Source: a bacterium
GTDB lineage: Bacteria > Bacillota > Negativicutes > Acidaminococcales > Acidaminococcaceae
Direction of reading: 5' to 3'
DNA length: 5,005 nucleotides
Assembly: GCA_004562175.1 (NCBI GenBank)
Contig: SFRS01000162.1
Span: 1 to 5,005 of the forward strand
Of this stretch, positions 1 to 5,005 are shown one piece after another. The notes under the pieces were generated by a model. It saw only the letters and a list, made by a program, of their open reading frames with translations, ran no database searches and had not been told where the DNA came from. The translations under genes were made by a program, and so were the position numbers. How positions within the stretch are numbered: position 1 is the stretch's first letter; the number at the start of each line of letters is the position of its first letter.

Positions 1-529
1 CACGTTCACGAGTAGCAGATGCGCCCGGGATGCCCTCCAGCTCAGCAACCTTAACCTTTTCGCCCAGCTTTTTGATAATGTATTCAGCAGCCATTTCGCC
101 GCCCTTGACGTTATCAGAAGCAACCAGAGAAGCTACCTTGCCGGCATCAGCACTGCGGTCCAGGCATACTACGGGGATATTAGCCTTGTTAGCAGCCTTT
201 ACGGAAGTGGAAATAGCAGCGGAGTCAACGGGGTTAACCAGCAGCACGCTAATGTTGGATTGCAGCAGGTCAGCGATATCGTTAGCTTGCTTAGCAGGGT
301 CGTTTTGTGCGTCAACGATTTTTACGGTTACGCCCATTTCCTTAGCCTTAGCTTGTACGCCCTTGGCCAAGTCTACAAAGAAGGGGTTGTTTTGGGTGGA
401 TACGGAAAAGCCAACGGTGATTTTTTTGCCGCTGTCCTTAGCAGCTTCCTTCTTGTCGCCGCTGCTGCAGCCCACGATCATCATAGCCATAGCTACAATC
501 AAGGTCAATACCAATAAAATTTTTTTCAT
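1..529 (-). CDS. rbsB: D-ribose ABC transporter substrate-binding lipoprotein RbsB, 3' end missing
   Basis: This gene encodes the extracytoplasmic receptor that binds D-ribose and delivers it to the RbsC/RbsA transporter. The frame starts at an ATG at 529-527 and stays open to the window edge, giving 176 residues; the family is about 300, so roughly the last 40% lies outside. Residues 1-20 are a signal peptide (MKK, then a hydrophobic run) ending in the lipobox IVGC with the lipidated Cys21. A Ser/Lys/Asp-rich linker follows, and the periplasmic-binding-protein type 1 fold begins near residue 37. Seen in the sequence are NNPFF (47-51), NPVDS (99-103), LDR (123-125) and ATRER (172-176). By comparison with E. 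coli RbsB these carry the ribose contacts Asn48, Phe50, Phe51, Asn99, Asp124, Arg125 and Arg174. It is the last gene of the operon seen here, 24 bases after rbsC, with its own strong ribosome-binding site. Ribose specificity rests on these residues plus the rbsD and rbsK neighbours; a close pentose or allose receptor is the main alternative. Confidence 0.95.
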   Translation of the reverse strand, partial: MKKILLVLTLIVAMAMMIVGCSSGDKKEAAKDSGKKITVGFSVSTQNNPFFVDLAKGVQAKAKEMGVTVKIVDAQNDPAKQANDIADLLQSNISVLLVNPVDSAAISTSVKAANKANIPVVCLDRSADAGKVASLVASDNVKGGEMAAEYIIKKLGEKVKVAELEGIPGASATRER

Positions 530-539
530 GCTTAAAATG

Positions 540-545
540 CCTCCT
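540..545 (-). promoter_or_regulatory. Strong Shine-Dalgarno site of rbsB
   Basis: On the minus strand AGGAGG stands 10 bases before the rbsB ATG. It is a full match to the anti-Shine-Dalgarno core and fixes the rbsB start. It is the best such site in the operon. This fits the general need for more binding protein than membrane subunits, although that link is inference. No hairpin or terminator is visible in the 24-base rbsC-rbsB gap. Confidence 0.8.
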
Positions 546-553
546 AAAAATTC

Positions 554-1483
554 TTAAGACTTTTTGCGGTCCATGAGGACTGCCAGCAAAATTACAATAC
601 CTTTGACAACTTGTTGATAGAAGCTGGATACATTCAAAATGTTCAAGCCATTATTCAATGTACCGATAATCAGCGCACCAATGATGGTGCCCACAATGCG
701 ACCCTTACCACCGCTCAGGCTGGTGCCGCCCAATACTACAGCTGCGATGGCATCCAGCTCATAGCCGGTACCTGCAGTAGGTTGGGCACTGTTTAAGCGG
801 CTGGTGAGGATGGCGCCCGCCATACCACACAAAAAGCCTGTAATAGTATAAGCGAAAATCTTGATGCGGTCAATCTTAATACCGGCAATAAAGGAAACTT
901 TTTCGTTGCCACCCACCGCATAGGTCTTGCGACCCAGAGTGGTCTTGTGCAAAATGAAGTAGGACACGGCGAACATCAAGAGCATCATGATGGCCGGCAC
1001 AGGCAGACCAAGGAAATAGCCTTGGCCAAAGCTGTGGAAGGCCTCACTTTCTGTCAGGCTGCTGATGGGGTTACCATTGGTGTATACCAAGGTCAAGCCG
1101 CGGAAAATAGTCATGGTAGCCAAGGTCGCAATGAAGGGAGCCACCTTGCCCTTGGTAATCACAAGGCCGTTGACAGCGCCCAATACAGCGCCCATCACAC
1201 AGGCCAAAACAATACCCACAATGGGATTATTACCACTTTTTATAAAGCTGCCCATGAGCACGGAACTCAGCGCCAAAATACTGCCCACGGACAAATCAAT
1301 GCCGCCGGTGAGGATGACAAAGGTCATACCAAAGGAAATCAGCGCATTGATGGAAACCTGACGCAGCAGGTTCTTCAGATTACTAGGCTCAATAAAGCTG
1401 CTGTTCAAGCAGGAAATGACCACGAACAGCGCCACCAGTCCGATCACGGAGCCGGATTTTTTCAACATTGCTTTCATATTCAT
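554..1483 (-). CDS. rbsC: D-ribose ABC transporter permease RbsC
   Basis: This is the integral membrane subunit that forms the ribose channel, probably as a homodimer with the duplicated ATPase RbsA. It belongs to the BPD_transp_2 permease family (RbsC/XylH/AraH type) and its 309 residues are the usual length. The protein is strongly hydrophobic throughout, with a first membrane segment near residues 12-27. The family motif GGIDLSVG is at 60-67, and GGTSLSGGKG at 252-261 lies in the conserved late loop that faces the ATPase. The C-terminus ends in the short basic tail DRKKS. The ATG at 1483 is 5 bases after the rbsA stop, and its Shine-Dalgarno-like GGGAGGG overlaps the last rbsA codons, so translation is probably coupled to rbsA. 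In-frame ATGs at codons 3 and 6 are possible alternative starts but sit farther from that site. Confidence 0.95.
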   Translation of the reverse strand: MNMKAMLKKSGSVIGLVALFVVISCLNSSFIEPSNLKNLLRQVSINALISFGMTFVILTGGIDLSVGSILALSSVLMGSFIKSGNNPIVGIVLACVMGAVLGAVNGLVITKGKVAPFIATLATMTIFRGLTLVYTNGNPISSLTESEAFHSFGQGYFLGLPVPAIMMLLMFAVSYFILHKTTLGRKTYAVGGNEKVSFIAGIKIDRIKIFAYTITGFLCGMAGAILTSRLNSAQPTAGTGYELDAIAAVVLGGTSLSGGKGRIVGTIIGALIIGTLNNGLNILNVSSFYQQVVKGIVILLAVLMDRKKS

Positions 1484-1488
1484 CGTTT

Positions 1489-2970
1489 TTATTGCCCTCC
1501 CGTGGCCAAGGCCATGATTTTTTCTTGGTCTGCTTCATCGTGCAGCAGCTCTCCGGCAATGCGTCCCTCATGGATAACCATGATGCGGTCACTCATGCCC
1601 AAAATCTCCGGCAGCTCGGAGGAAACCATAATAATGGAGACTCCATTGGCCGTCAGCTCATTCATCAGCTCATAAATATCACGCTTAGCACCCACGTCGA
1701 TGCCGCGGGTGGGCTCGTCCATGATGATAATGTCGGGCTTTTTGCCAACCCATTTGGCGATAACCACCTTTTGTTGGTTGCCACCGGAAAGAGCACCAGC
1801 CTCCAAGTCCAGGTCTTGAGCCTTGACGCCCAGCTTGCTGGCCATTTGGTGGGCAAAGGCATGCAGACTCTTAAAATTGATGACGCTCTTCTTAGCAAAG
1901 CTGTCCACGCTGGGCAGGGCAATATTGCGCAGGATGGAAAAGTCCAAAATCAAACCCTCGCTCTTGCGGTTTTCCGTAACAAAGCCAATGCCCGCCTTGA
2001 TGGCGTCCTCAGGCTTATTGACCGTGAGCGCTTGTCCATGCAGGATAATGTCACCGCTCTTGCAGCCGTCCACGCCAAAGATGGCGCGCATGATTTCCGT
2101 GCGTCCCGCACCCATGAGGCCTGCCACGCCCAAAATCTCGCCCTTACGCAGGTTGAAGCTGATGTCTTCAAAAAGGCCGGGCTGATGGAAGTTTTTGACC
2201 TCCAGCACCACCTCGCCGGGCTTGTTGCCACGGGGTGGGTAAAACTCGGTAATGGAGCGACCTACCATGTCGCGGACGATTTGCTCCCGACCATAGTCAG
2301 CCACGGACTTGGTGTCCACGGACACGCCGTCACGCATAACGGTGACAGTGTCGCACTGGCTGAAAACCTCCTCCATGCGGTGGGAAATATACACCATGGC
2401 CACACCACGCTTTTTCAAAGAGCGCATTACTTCAAAAAGCTTGTCAGTTTCGCGCTCGGTCAAGGCTGCTGTGGGCTCATCCATGATGACCACCTTGGCG
2501 TCCACCAAGAGGTTGCGCACGATTTCCGTCATTTGCTGTTGGCCTACGCTGCACTCCCCTGCCTCTGCATCAAGGGGCAAATCAATGGCGATTTCCTTGC
2601 ATTTTGCTTCAGCGATTGCGCGCATTTTCTTAAAGTCCAGCACGCCCCAGGAGTTGGCCACGCTGTGCATCATGAAAAGGTTTTCCAAGATGGTCAGATT
2701 GGGCCAAATGTTGAGCTCCTGATGGATGAAGGCAATGCCGGCAGCCTCAGCCTCCAAAGGATTCTTGAAGCTGACCTCCTTGCCATCCACAAAAATCTGG
2801 CCCTGGTCCTGCTTGTGAATGCCCGTAAGGATATTCATCAGGGTGGATTTGCCGGCGCCGTTTTCGCCCATGAGCGCGTGCACCTCACCACTTTTTAATT
2901 TCAAATTAACACCCTTCAAAACTTGGTTCGCACCAAAGGCTTTGTGGATGTTTCGCATTTCTATTTCCAT
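1489..2970 (-). CDS. rbsA: D-ribose ABC transporter ATP-binding protein RbsA (duplicated ATPase)
   Basis: This cytoplasmic subunit hydrolyses ATP to drive ribose import through RbsC. It is 493 residues, normal for the family, with two fused ABC domains. In the first domain, Walker A is GENGAGKST at 35-43, the Q-loop glutamine is Gln84, the signature is SVGQQQ at 141-146, Walker B is VIMDEP at 161-166 and the switch histidine is His197. In the second domain, the P-loop is the altered GLMGAGRTE at 284-292 with Arg for the usual Lys, the signature is LSGGNQQK at 394-401, Walker B is IIIMDEP at 414-420, and SSELPE at 450-455 stands where the switch His would be. That asymmetry is normal for RbsA/XylG/MglA proteins. 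The ATG at 2970 follows AAGGA with a 9-base spacer, a modest ribosome-binding site just outside the structured rbsD-rbsA spacer. It overlaps nothing upstream and is 5 bases from rbsC. Confidence 0.96.
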   Translation of the reverse strand: MEIEMRNIHKAFGANQVLKGVNLKLKSGEVHALMGENGAGKSTLMNILTGIHKQDQGQIFVDGKEVSFKNPLEAEAAGIAFIHQELNIWPNLTILENLFMMHSVANSWGVLDFKKMRAIAEAKCKEIAIDLPLDAEAGECSVGQQQMTEIVRNLLVDAKVVIMDEPTAALTERETDKLFEVMRSLKKRGVAMVYISHRMEEVFSQCDTVTVMRDGVSVDTKSVADYGREQIVRDMVGRSITEFYPPRGNKPGEVVLEVKNFHQPGLFEDISFNLRKGEILGVAGLMGAGRTEIMRAIFGVDGCKSGDIILHGQALTVNKPEDAIKAGIGFVTENRKSEGLILDFSILRNIALPSVDSFAKKSVINFKSLHAFAHQMASKLGVKAQDLDLEAGALSGGNQQKVVIAKWVGKKPDIIIMDEPTRGIDVGAKRDIYELMNELTANGVSIIMVSSELPEILGMSDRIMVIHEGRIAGELLHDEADQEKIMALATGGQ

Positions 2971-2996
2971 AAAATACCATCCTTAAAACACGTCAG

Positions 2997-3145
2997 AAGG
3001 CATTAGATGCGAGGCGTGGCGACGACGGCGTATCGGAAATACTCCTAGGAGCCGCAACAAGCCACGACCCATGTGGTTGCAAGCGTAGCGCAGCAAACAC
3101 ATGCTGGTCGCGCTGTACCCATGGGTGCGAAGCAGATGATGCCTT
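2997..3145. repeat. Large nested palindromic element between rbsD and rbsA
   Basis: This element fills most of the 195 bases between rbsD and rbsA. The ends pair perfectly: AAGGCAT at 2997-3003 with ATGCCTT at 3139-3145. Inside are two adjacent arms. Arm 1 is closed by CGTGGC (3015-3020) and GCCACG (3061-3066). It contains CGGC (3026-3029) with GCCG (3051-3054), GTAT (3030-3033) with ATAC (3039-3042), and the 8-base palindrome TCCTAGGA at 3043-3050. Arm 2 is closed by ACCCATG (3067-3073) and CATGGGT (3120-3126), with inner AGCG (3087-3090)/CGCT (3111-3114) and CAGC (3091-3094)/GCTG (3103-3106). This gives a cruciform-like fold with a closing stem and two arms on either strand. There is no T-run after it, so it is not a simple intrinsic terminator. 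It may be a dispersed REP-like repeat or a structured RNA; only one copy is in the window, so dispersal is inferred. Confidence 0.7.
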
Positions 3146-3165
3146 ATCCTTATGGCGCGTTTTCC

Positions 3166-3564
3166 TCAGAAAAATACGTTACTGTGCAGAATAATATTAG
3201 CATACGGCGTAATCTCACCGGTTCTGATTACGCATTTAGCCTTTTTGGTAGCTTCCTTGAAGGCTTCGTGGTTTACGTCGTAAATCCACTCCTGCTCGGT
3301 GAACAGTGCCTGCATAGCAGCGTAAACCTCAGGATTGCGCTCCTGCATTTCACTGGCAATTTCTACCTTTTCAATGACCATATTCTTGGCCACCTCGGTT
3401 ACCACGTCTACAAAGGAGGGCATACCGGGCTTTAAGGCCAGGTCAATTTTTGGCACACCTGCCGGCACAGGCAAGCCGCAATCGCCGATAACAATGGTGT
3501 CAGTGTGACCCAAATCGGCCAATACCTTGGCAATGGAGCTGTTCAACATTCCGCCCTTTTGCAT
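3166..3564 (-). CDS. rbsD: D-ribose pyranase RbsD
   Basis: RbsD catalyses interconversion of the beta-pyranose and beta-furanose forms of D-ribose in the cytoplasm, feeding the furanose form to ribokinase. The 132-residue protein is close to the family length (about 130-139). The N-terminus carries the family pattern KGGMLNS, then GHTDTIVIGDCGLPVP, which supplies the catalytic His20 and Asp28. His99 lies in VNHEAF, and the C-terminal PYANIIL gives Tyr121 and Asn123, equivalent to the Tyr/Asn pair of the E. coli active site. The ATG shares one base with the rbsK stop (TAATG), and a ribosome-binding site (AGGAG, 11-base spacer) lies inside the end of rbsK, so translation is very likely coupled. 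The protein ends in the normal place at a TGA (3168-3166). The same frame then stays open for another 60 codons through the palindromic spacer. The relative FucU is a less likely alternative given the ribose genes on both sides. Confidence 0.95.
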   Translation of the reverse strand: MQKGGMLNSSIAKVLADLGHTDTIVIGDCGLPVPAGVPKIDLALKPGMPSFVDVVTEVAKNMVIEKVEIASEMQERNPEVYAAMQALFTEQEWIYDVNHEAFKEATKKAKCVIRTGEITPYANIILHSNVFF

Positions 3565-4445
3565 TATTTAAGCATCTCCTCTACTTCATTTAGATAAGGC
3601 ATACCGCCCTGAGCACCCAGCTTTTGCACGGACAGAGCCGCAGCTGCATTGGCAAAGCTGATGCTGTCATACATATTTTTGCCGTTGGCACGAGCCACAG
3701 CGAAGGCACCATTGAAGGTGTCACCGGCACCGGTGGTATCAACAGGCTGCACCTTGAAGCCGGGCACATTGTAAACCTGGCCCTTTTCCGCGTAGGCCAC
3801 GCCCTTGCTGCCCAAGGTCATGATGACCTTGCCCTGATTACGGCCGAGTATATCCGCCTTGCCCTGACCTGCAAAGAGGATGGCTGCCTCGTGCTCGTTG
3901 GGAGTAAGGTAGCTCACCTTCTCCAAAAGCTCCGCCGGCACAGGAGCCACAGGAGCAGGGTTAAGCAACACCGGCACACCGGCTGCATAGCACTTTTCAA
4001 TGACATAGGCATTGGTGGCAGCGGGAATTTCGTGCTGCAAGAGCACCATATCCGCCTCTTGGATTCTTTCCCAAGCTTCATCGATCAAAGCGGGAGAAAC
4101 CAAATCGTTGGCGGCCTTGATGACGATAATGCTGTTATCATTTTCAGCAACGGTAATATGGGCAGTGCCACTATTTTCGCCGGGCAGCACCTTCACGAAG
4201 GTGGCATCCACGTTATTTTCCTTGAGGGTCTTTTGCACCAGCTGACCATAGACATCGTCACCAATGCAGCCCACCATGGTTACCTCCGCACCAAGACGAG
4301 CAGCGGCCACAGCCTGGTTGGCACCCTTGCCACCGGGGTTGACAGTGAGGCGCTTGCCAAAAATGGTCTCGCCAGGCTTGGCCCAGCGGTCGCACTCCAC
4401 TGTAATATCAATATTACAGCTACCAATTACAACAATTTTAGCCAT
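3564..4445 (-). CDS. rbsK: Ribokinase RbsK
   Basis: Ribokinase phosphorylates D-ribose at O5 with ATP to give ribose 5-phosphate for the pentose phosphate pathway and nucleotide synthesis. It is a PfkB-family kinase of 293 residues (E. coli 309). Seen are the N-terminal GSCNID (8-13) with Asn11 and Asp13 for substrate binding, and GGKGANQA at 38-45 (PfkB signature 1). NPAP lies in the middle, followed by TPNE and TLGSKG, and DTTGAGD at 236-242 is signature 2, with the anion hole and the catalytic base Asp242. The stretch between TPNE and TLGSKG is about nine residues shorter than in E. coli RbsK as I recall it, and the N-terminus is about five residues shorter; no core motif is lost. The ATG at 4445 follows GAGG (4458-4455) with a 9-base spacer. 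It is the first gene of the operon here, and its stop overlaps the rbsD start. Confidence 0.95.
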   Translation of the reverse strand: MAKIVVIGSCNIDITVECDRWAKPGETIFGKRLTVNPGGKGANQAVAAARLGAEVTMVGCIGDDVYGQLVQKTLKENNVDATFVKVLPGENSGTAHITVAENDNSIIVIKAANDLVSPALIDEAWERIQEADMVLLQHEIPAATNAYVIEKCYAAGVPVLLNPAPVAPVPAELLEKVSYLTPNEHEAAILFAGQGKADILGRNQGKVIMTLGSKGVAYAEKGQVYNVPGFKVQPVDTTGAGDTFNGAFAVARANGKNMYDSISFANAAAALSVQKLGAQGGMPYLNEVEEMLK

Positions 4446-4467
4446 GATTTTTTACCTCAATAATTAA

Positions 4468-4496
4468 AATATAAAGCTTGTATGCCACTTACGAAA
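4468..4496 (-). promoter_or_regulatory. Weak candidate sigma-70-type promoter for the rbs operon
   Basis: Read on the minus strand, TATATT (4473-4468) matches the -10 consensus at five of six bases. It stands 17 bases after TTTCGT (4496-4491), which matches the -35 consensus at only two of six. The AT-rich stretch from about 4446 to 4480 is the only promoter-like sequence before rbsK and lies just downstream of the palindromic repeats. No convincing operator or catabolite (cre) site was found. A promoter upstream of the window remains possible. Confidence 0.25.
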
Positions 4497-4539
4497 CCCC
4501 TCCGCCTCGCAAGCTCGGCACCTCCCTCAAAGAGGGAGG
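4497..4539. repeat. Short palindromic repeat, copy A of an inverted pair
   Basis: This repeat contains a perfect 8-base hairpin, CCTCCCTC (4521-4528) and GAGGGAGG (4532-4539), with the loop AAA. It is preceded by CCCCTCC (4497-4503) and a short spacer with GCC/GGC ends (4504-4519). CCCCTCC can also pair with the GAGGGAGG arm, so two folds compete. The layout (outer arm, variable spacer, hairpin) is the mirror image of copy B at 4570-4620. It is a REP-like intergenic repeat by appearance; family assignment needs a genome-wide comparison. Confidence 0.65.
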
Positions 4540-4569
4540 ACAAAACTTCAGCCACAACATGCCCTTTGT

Positions 4570-4620
4570 GCTCCCTCCTTGAGGGAGCTGTCAGCGAGTT
4601 TACGAGCTGACTGAGGGAGC
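4570..4620. repeat. Short palindromic repeat, copy B of an inverted pair
   Basis: GCTCCCTC (4570-4577) is perfectly complementary both to GAGGGAGC at 4581-4588 (loop CTT) and to GAGGGAGC at 4613-4620, so it can form either a short hairpin or a long closing stem. Between these, GTCAGC (4590-4595) pairs with GCTGAC (4606-4611). The element starts one base after the TGA of the upstream frame. Read on the opposite strand it aligns with copy A, including the following ACAAA. With no U-tract on either side it is not a standard intrinsic terminator, though it may protect or end the upstream mRNA. Confidence 0.7.
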
Positions 4621-4621
4621 A

Positions 4622-5005
4622 TCAGACAATTTTTGTCAGCAGCGCCTTGTACTCCTCACTGAGCAAATTCGGCTGCAGGAGGTCCTTTAAAAAGCGCAGC
4701 TGCTTTTTGCTGCTTTTGGGCAGCGTGCTGTGCCAATAGGAGATGCTGAGCTGCAGCAGCACCAGCAGGTGCTGCTTTCTAGCAGCGTCCTCCCCCGCCA
4801 GCTGCCACAAGTACTGGTACCATTGGCGGAAGATGTCCATATCCTCCTGCATGGTTGAACGAGCAATATTGGTCACCAAAGCGCGCACGCTGCGCAGCGC
4901 CAGCTGCAAAAAAGCAGCGCGCTTAGCTTGGGGAAGCGCCGGGCGGCCCGCCCGGCGCACCAATACTAACAGCAACAGCGTCAGCTCGTGATAAACCTCG
5001 CAGGC
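4622..5005 (-). CDS. Unidentified protein, 5' end missing
   Basis: This is a reading frame open from the right window edge to a TGA at 4624-4622, giving the last 127 residues of a protein I do not recognise; its start lies outside. An internal TTG at 4975 is a possible but unsupported start, and nothing resembling a ribosome-binding site was found before it. The visible part begins with a hydrophobic Leu/Val run (YHELTLLLLVLV) followed by a basic, Pro-containing turn (RRAGRPALP). It then looks mostly helical, rich in Leu, Gln, Lys and Arg, with aromatic residues in FRQWYQYLW and SYWHSTLP, and a short C-terminal SEEYKALL helix. It has no visible Walker, helix-turn-helix or catalytic motif, and it does not look like RbsR, which usually occupies this place in B. 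subtilis. Several strong inverted repeats fall inside it, the strongest at 4936-4958. It is separated from rbsK by 176 bases of repeats and leader, so it is probably a different transcription unit. That it is coding is likely but not certain. Confidence 0.5.
   Translation of the reverse strand, partial: ACEVYHELTLLLLVLVRRAGRPALPQAKRAAFLQLALRSVRALVTNIARSTMQEDMDIFRQWYQYLWQLAGEDAARKQHLLVLLQLSISYWHSTLPKSSKKQLRFLKDLLQPNLLSEEYKALLTKIV

Noticed and set aside
30..557. A 175-codon open frame on the plus strand
   Set aside because: It is antisense to rbsB, whose signal peptide, lipobox and ribose-binding motifs are clear; the Ser/Thr/Leu-rich shadow has no support.
1489..2100. Loss of the Walker A lysine and switch histidine in the second half of RbsA
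   Set aside because: GAGRTE and SSELPE in the C-terminal domain are the normal, asymmetric form in RbsA/XylG/MglA-type sugar ATPases, so this is not a defect.
1468..2898. A 476-codon open frame on the plus strand
   Set aside because: It lies antisense to rbsA, whose protein has every expected ABC motif. The plus-strand product is His/Gln-rich with no recognisable domain and is explained as a shadow of the rbsA codon pattern.
2983..3102. A 39-codon minus-strand frame in the rbsD-rbsA spacer as a gene
   Set aside because: It lies within the palindromic element, lacks a ribosome-binding site before its ATG, and its sequence is dictated by the inverted repeats. It is kept as an observation only.
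3001..3165. An independent promoter for rbsACB in the spacer
   Set aside because: I found no reasonable -35/-10 pair at the right spacing before rbsA; the sequence is dominated by the palindromes.
3624..4463. A 279-codon open frame on the plus strand
   Set aside because: It is antisense to rbsK, which carries both PfkB signatures; the plus-strand translation matches no family and has no ribosome-binding site I can see.
4497..4620. Hairpins after the unidentified gene as an intrinsic terminator
   Set aside because: The stems are strong, but neither strand has a run of T after them, so a classical Rho-independent terminator is not supported.

Overview
The window is a D-ribose uptake and activation operon read entirely from the minus strand, preceded by the 3' end of an unrelated gene of unknown function. 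In transcription order (high to low coordinates) it holds: the end of an unidentified reading frame (5005-4622), an intergenic region with an inverted pair of palindromic repeats (4497-4620) and an AT-rich leader, then rbsK (ribokinase), rbsD (ribose pyranase), a 197-base spacer filled by a large structured palindromic element, rbsA (duplicated ABC ATPase), rbsC (permease) and the first 176 codons of rbsB (ribose-binding lipoprotein), which runs off the left edge.

The gene order K-D-A-C-B is that of the Bacillus subtilis rbsRKDACB operon and differs from the E. coli order rbsDACBKR. RbsB has a lipobox rather than a cleavable periplasmic signal, ribosome-binding sites are strong AGGAGG-type, and GC content looks roughly balanced. 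This suggests a member of the Bacillota. The short palindromic intergenic repeats resemble those I associate with gut Clostridia and Negativicutes, but genus-level placement is inference and not shown by the sequence.

The genes form one pathway. RbsB captures ribose outside the membrane, RbsC moves it through the membrane, RbsA supplies ATP hydrolysis, RbsD speeds conversion of the pyranose form towards the furanose form that the kinase uses, and RbsK makes ribose 5-phosphate. Coupling is tight: rbsK and rbsD overlap by one base (TAATG), rbsA and rbsC are 5 bases apart, and rbsC and rbsB are 24 bases apart. The one break is the rbsD-rbsA spacer, which holds a nested stem-loop element likely to affect how much kinase/pyranase mRNA is made relative to transporter mRNA.

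The protein-coding part is ordinary. The material worth a second look is non-coding: the rbsD-rbsA element, the inverted repeat pair upstream of rbsK, the absence of rbsR from its expected place, and a very GC-rich perfect hairpin inside the unidentified frame. I see no mobile element gene, tRNA, rRNA or CRISPR array, and no clear evidence of a new biological system.
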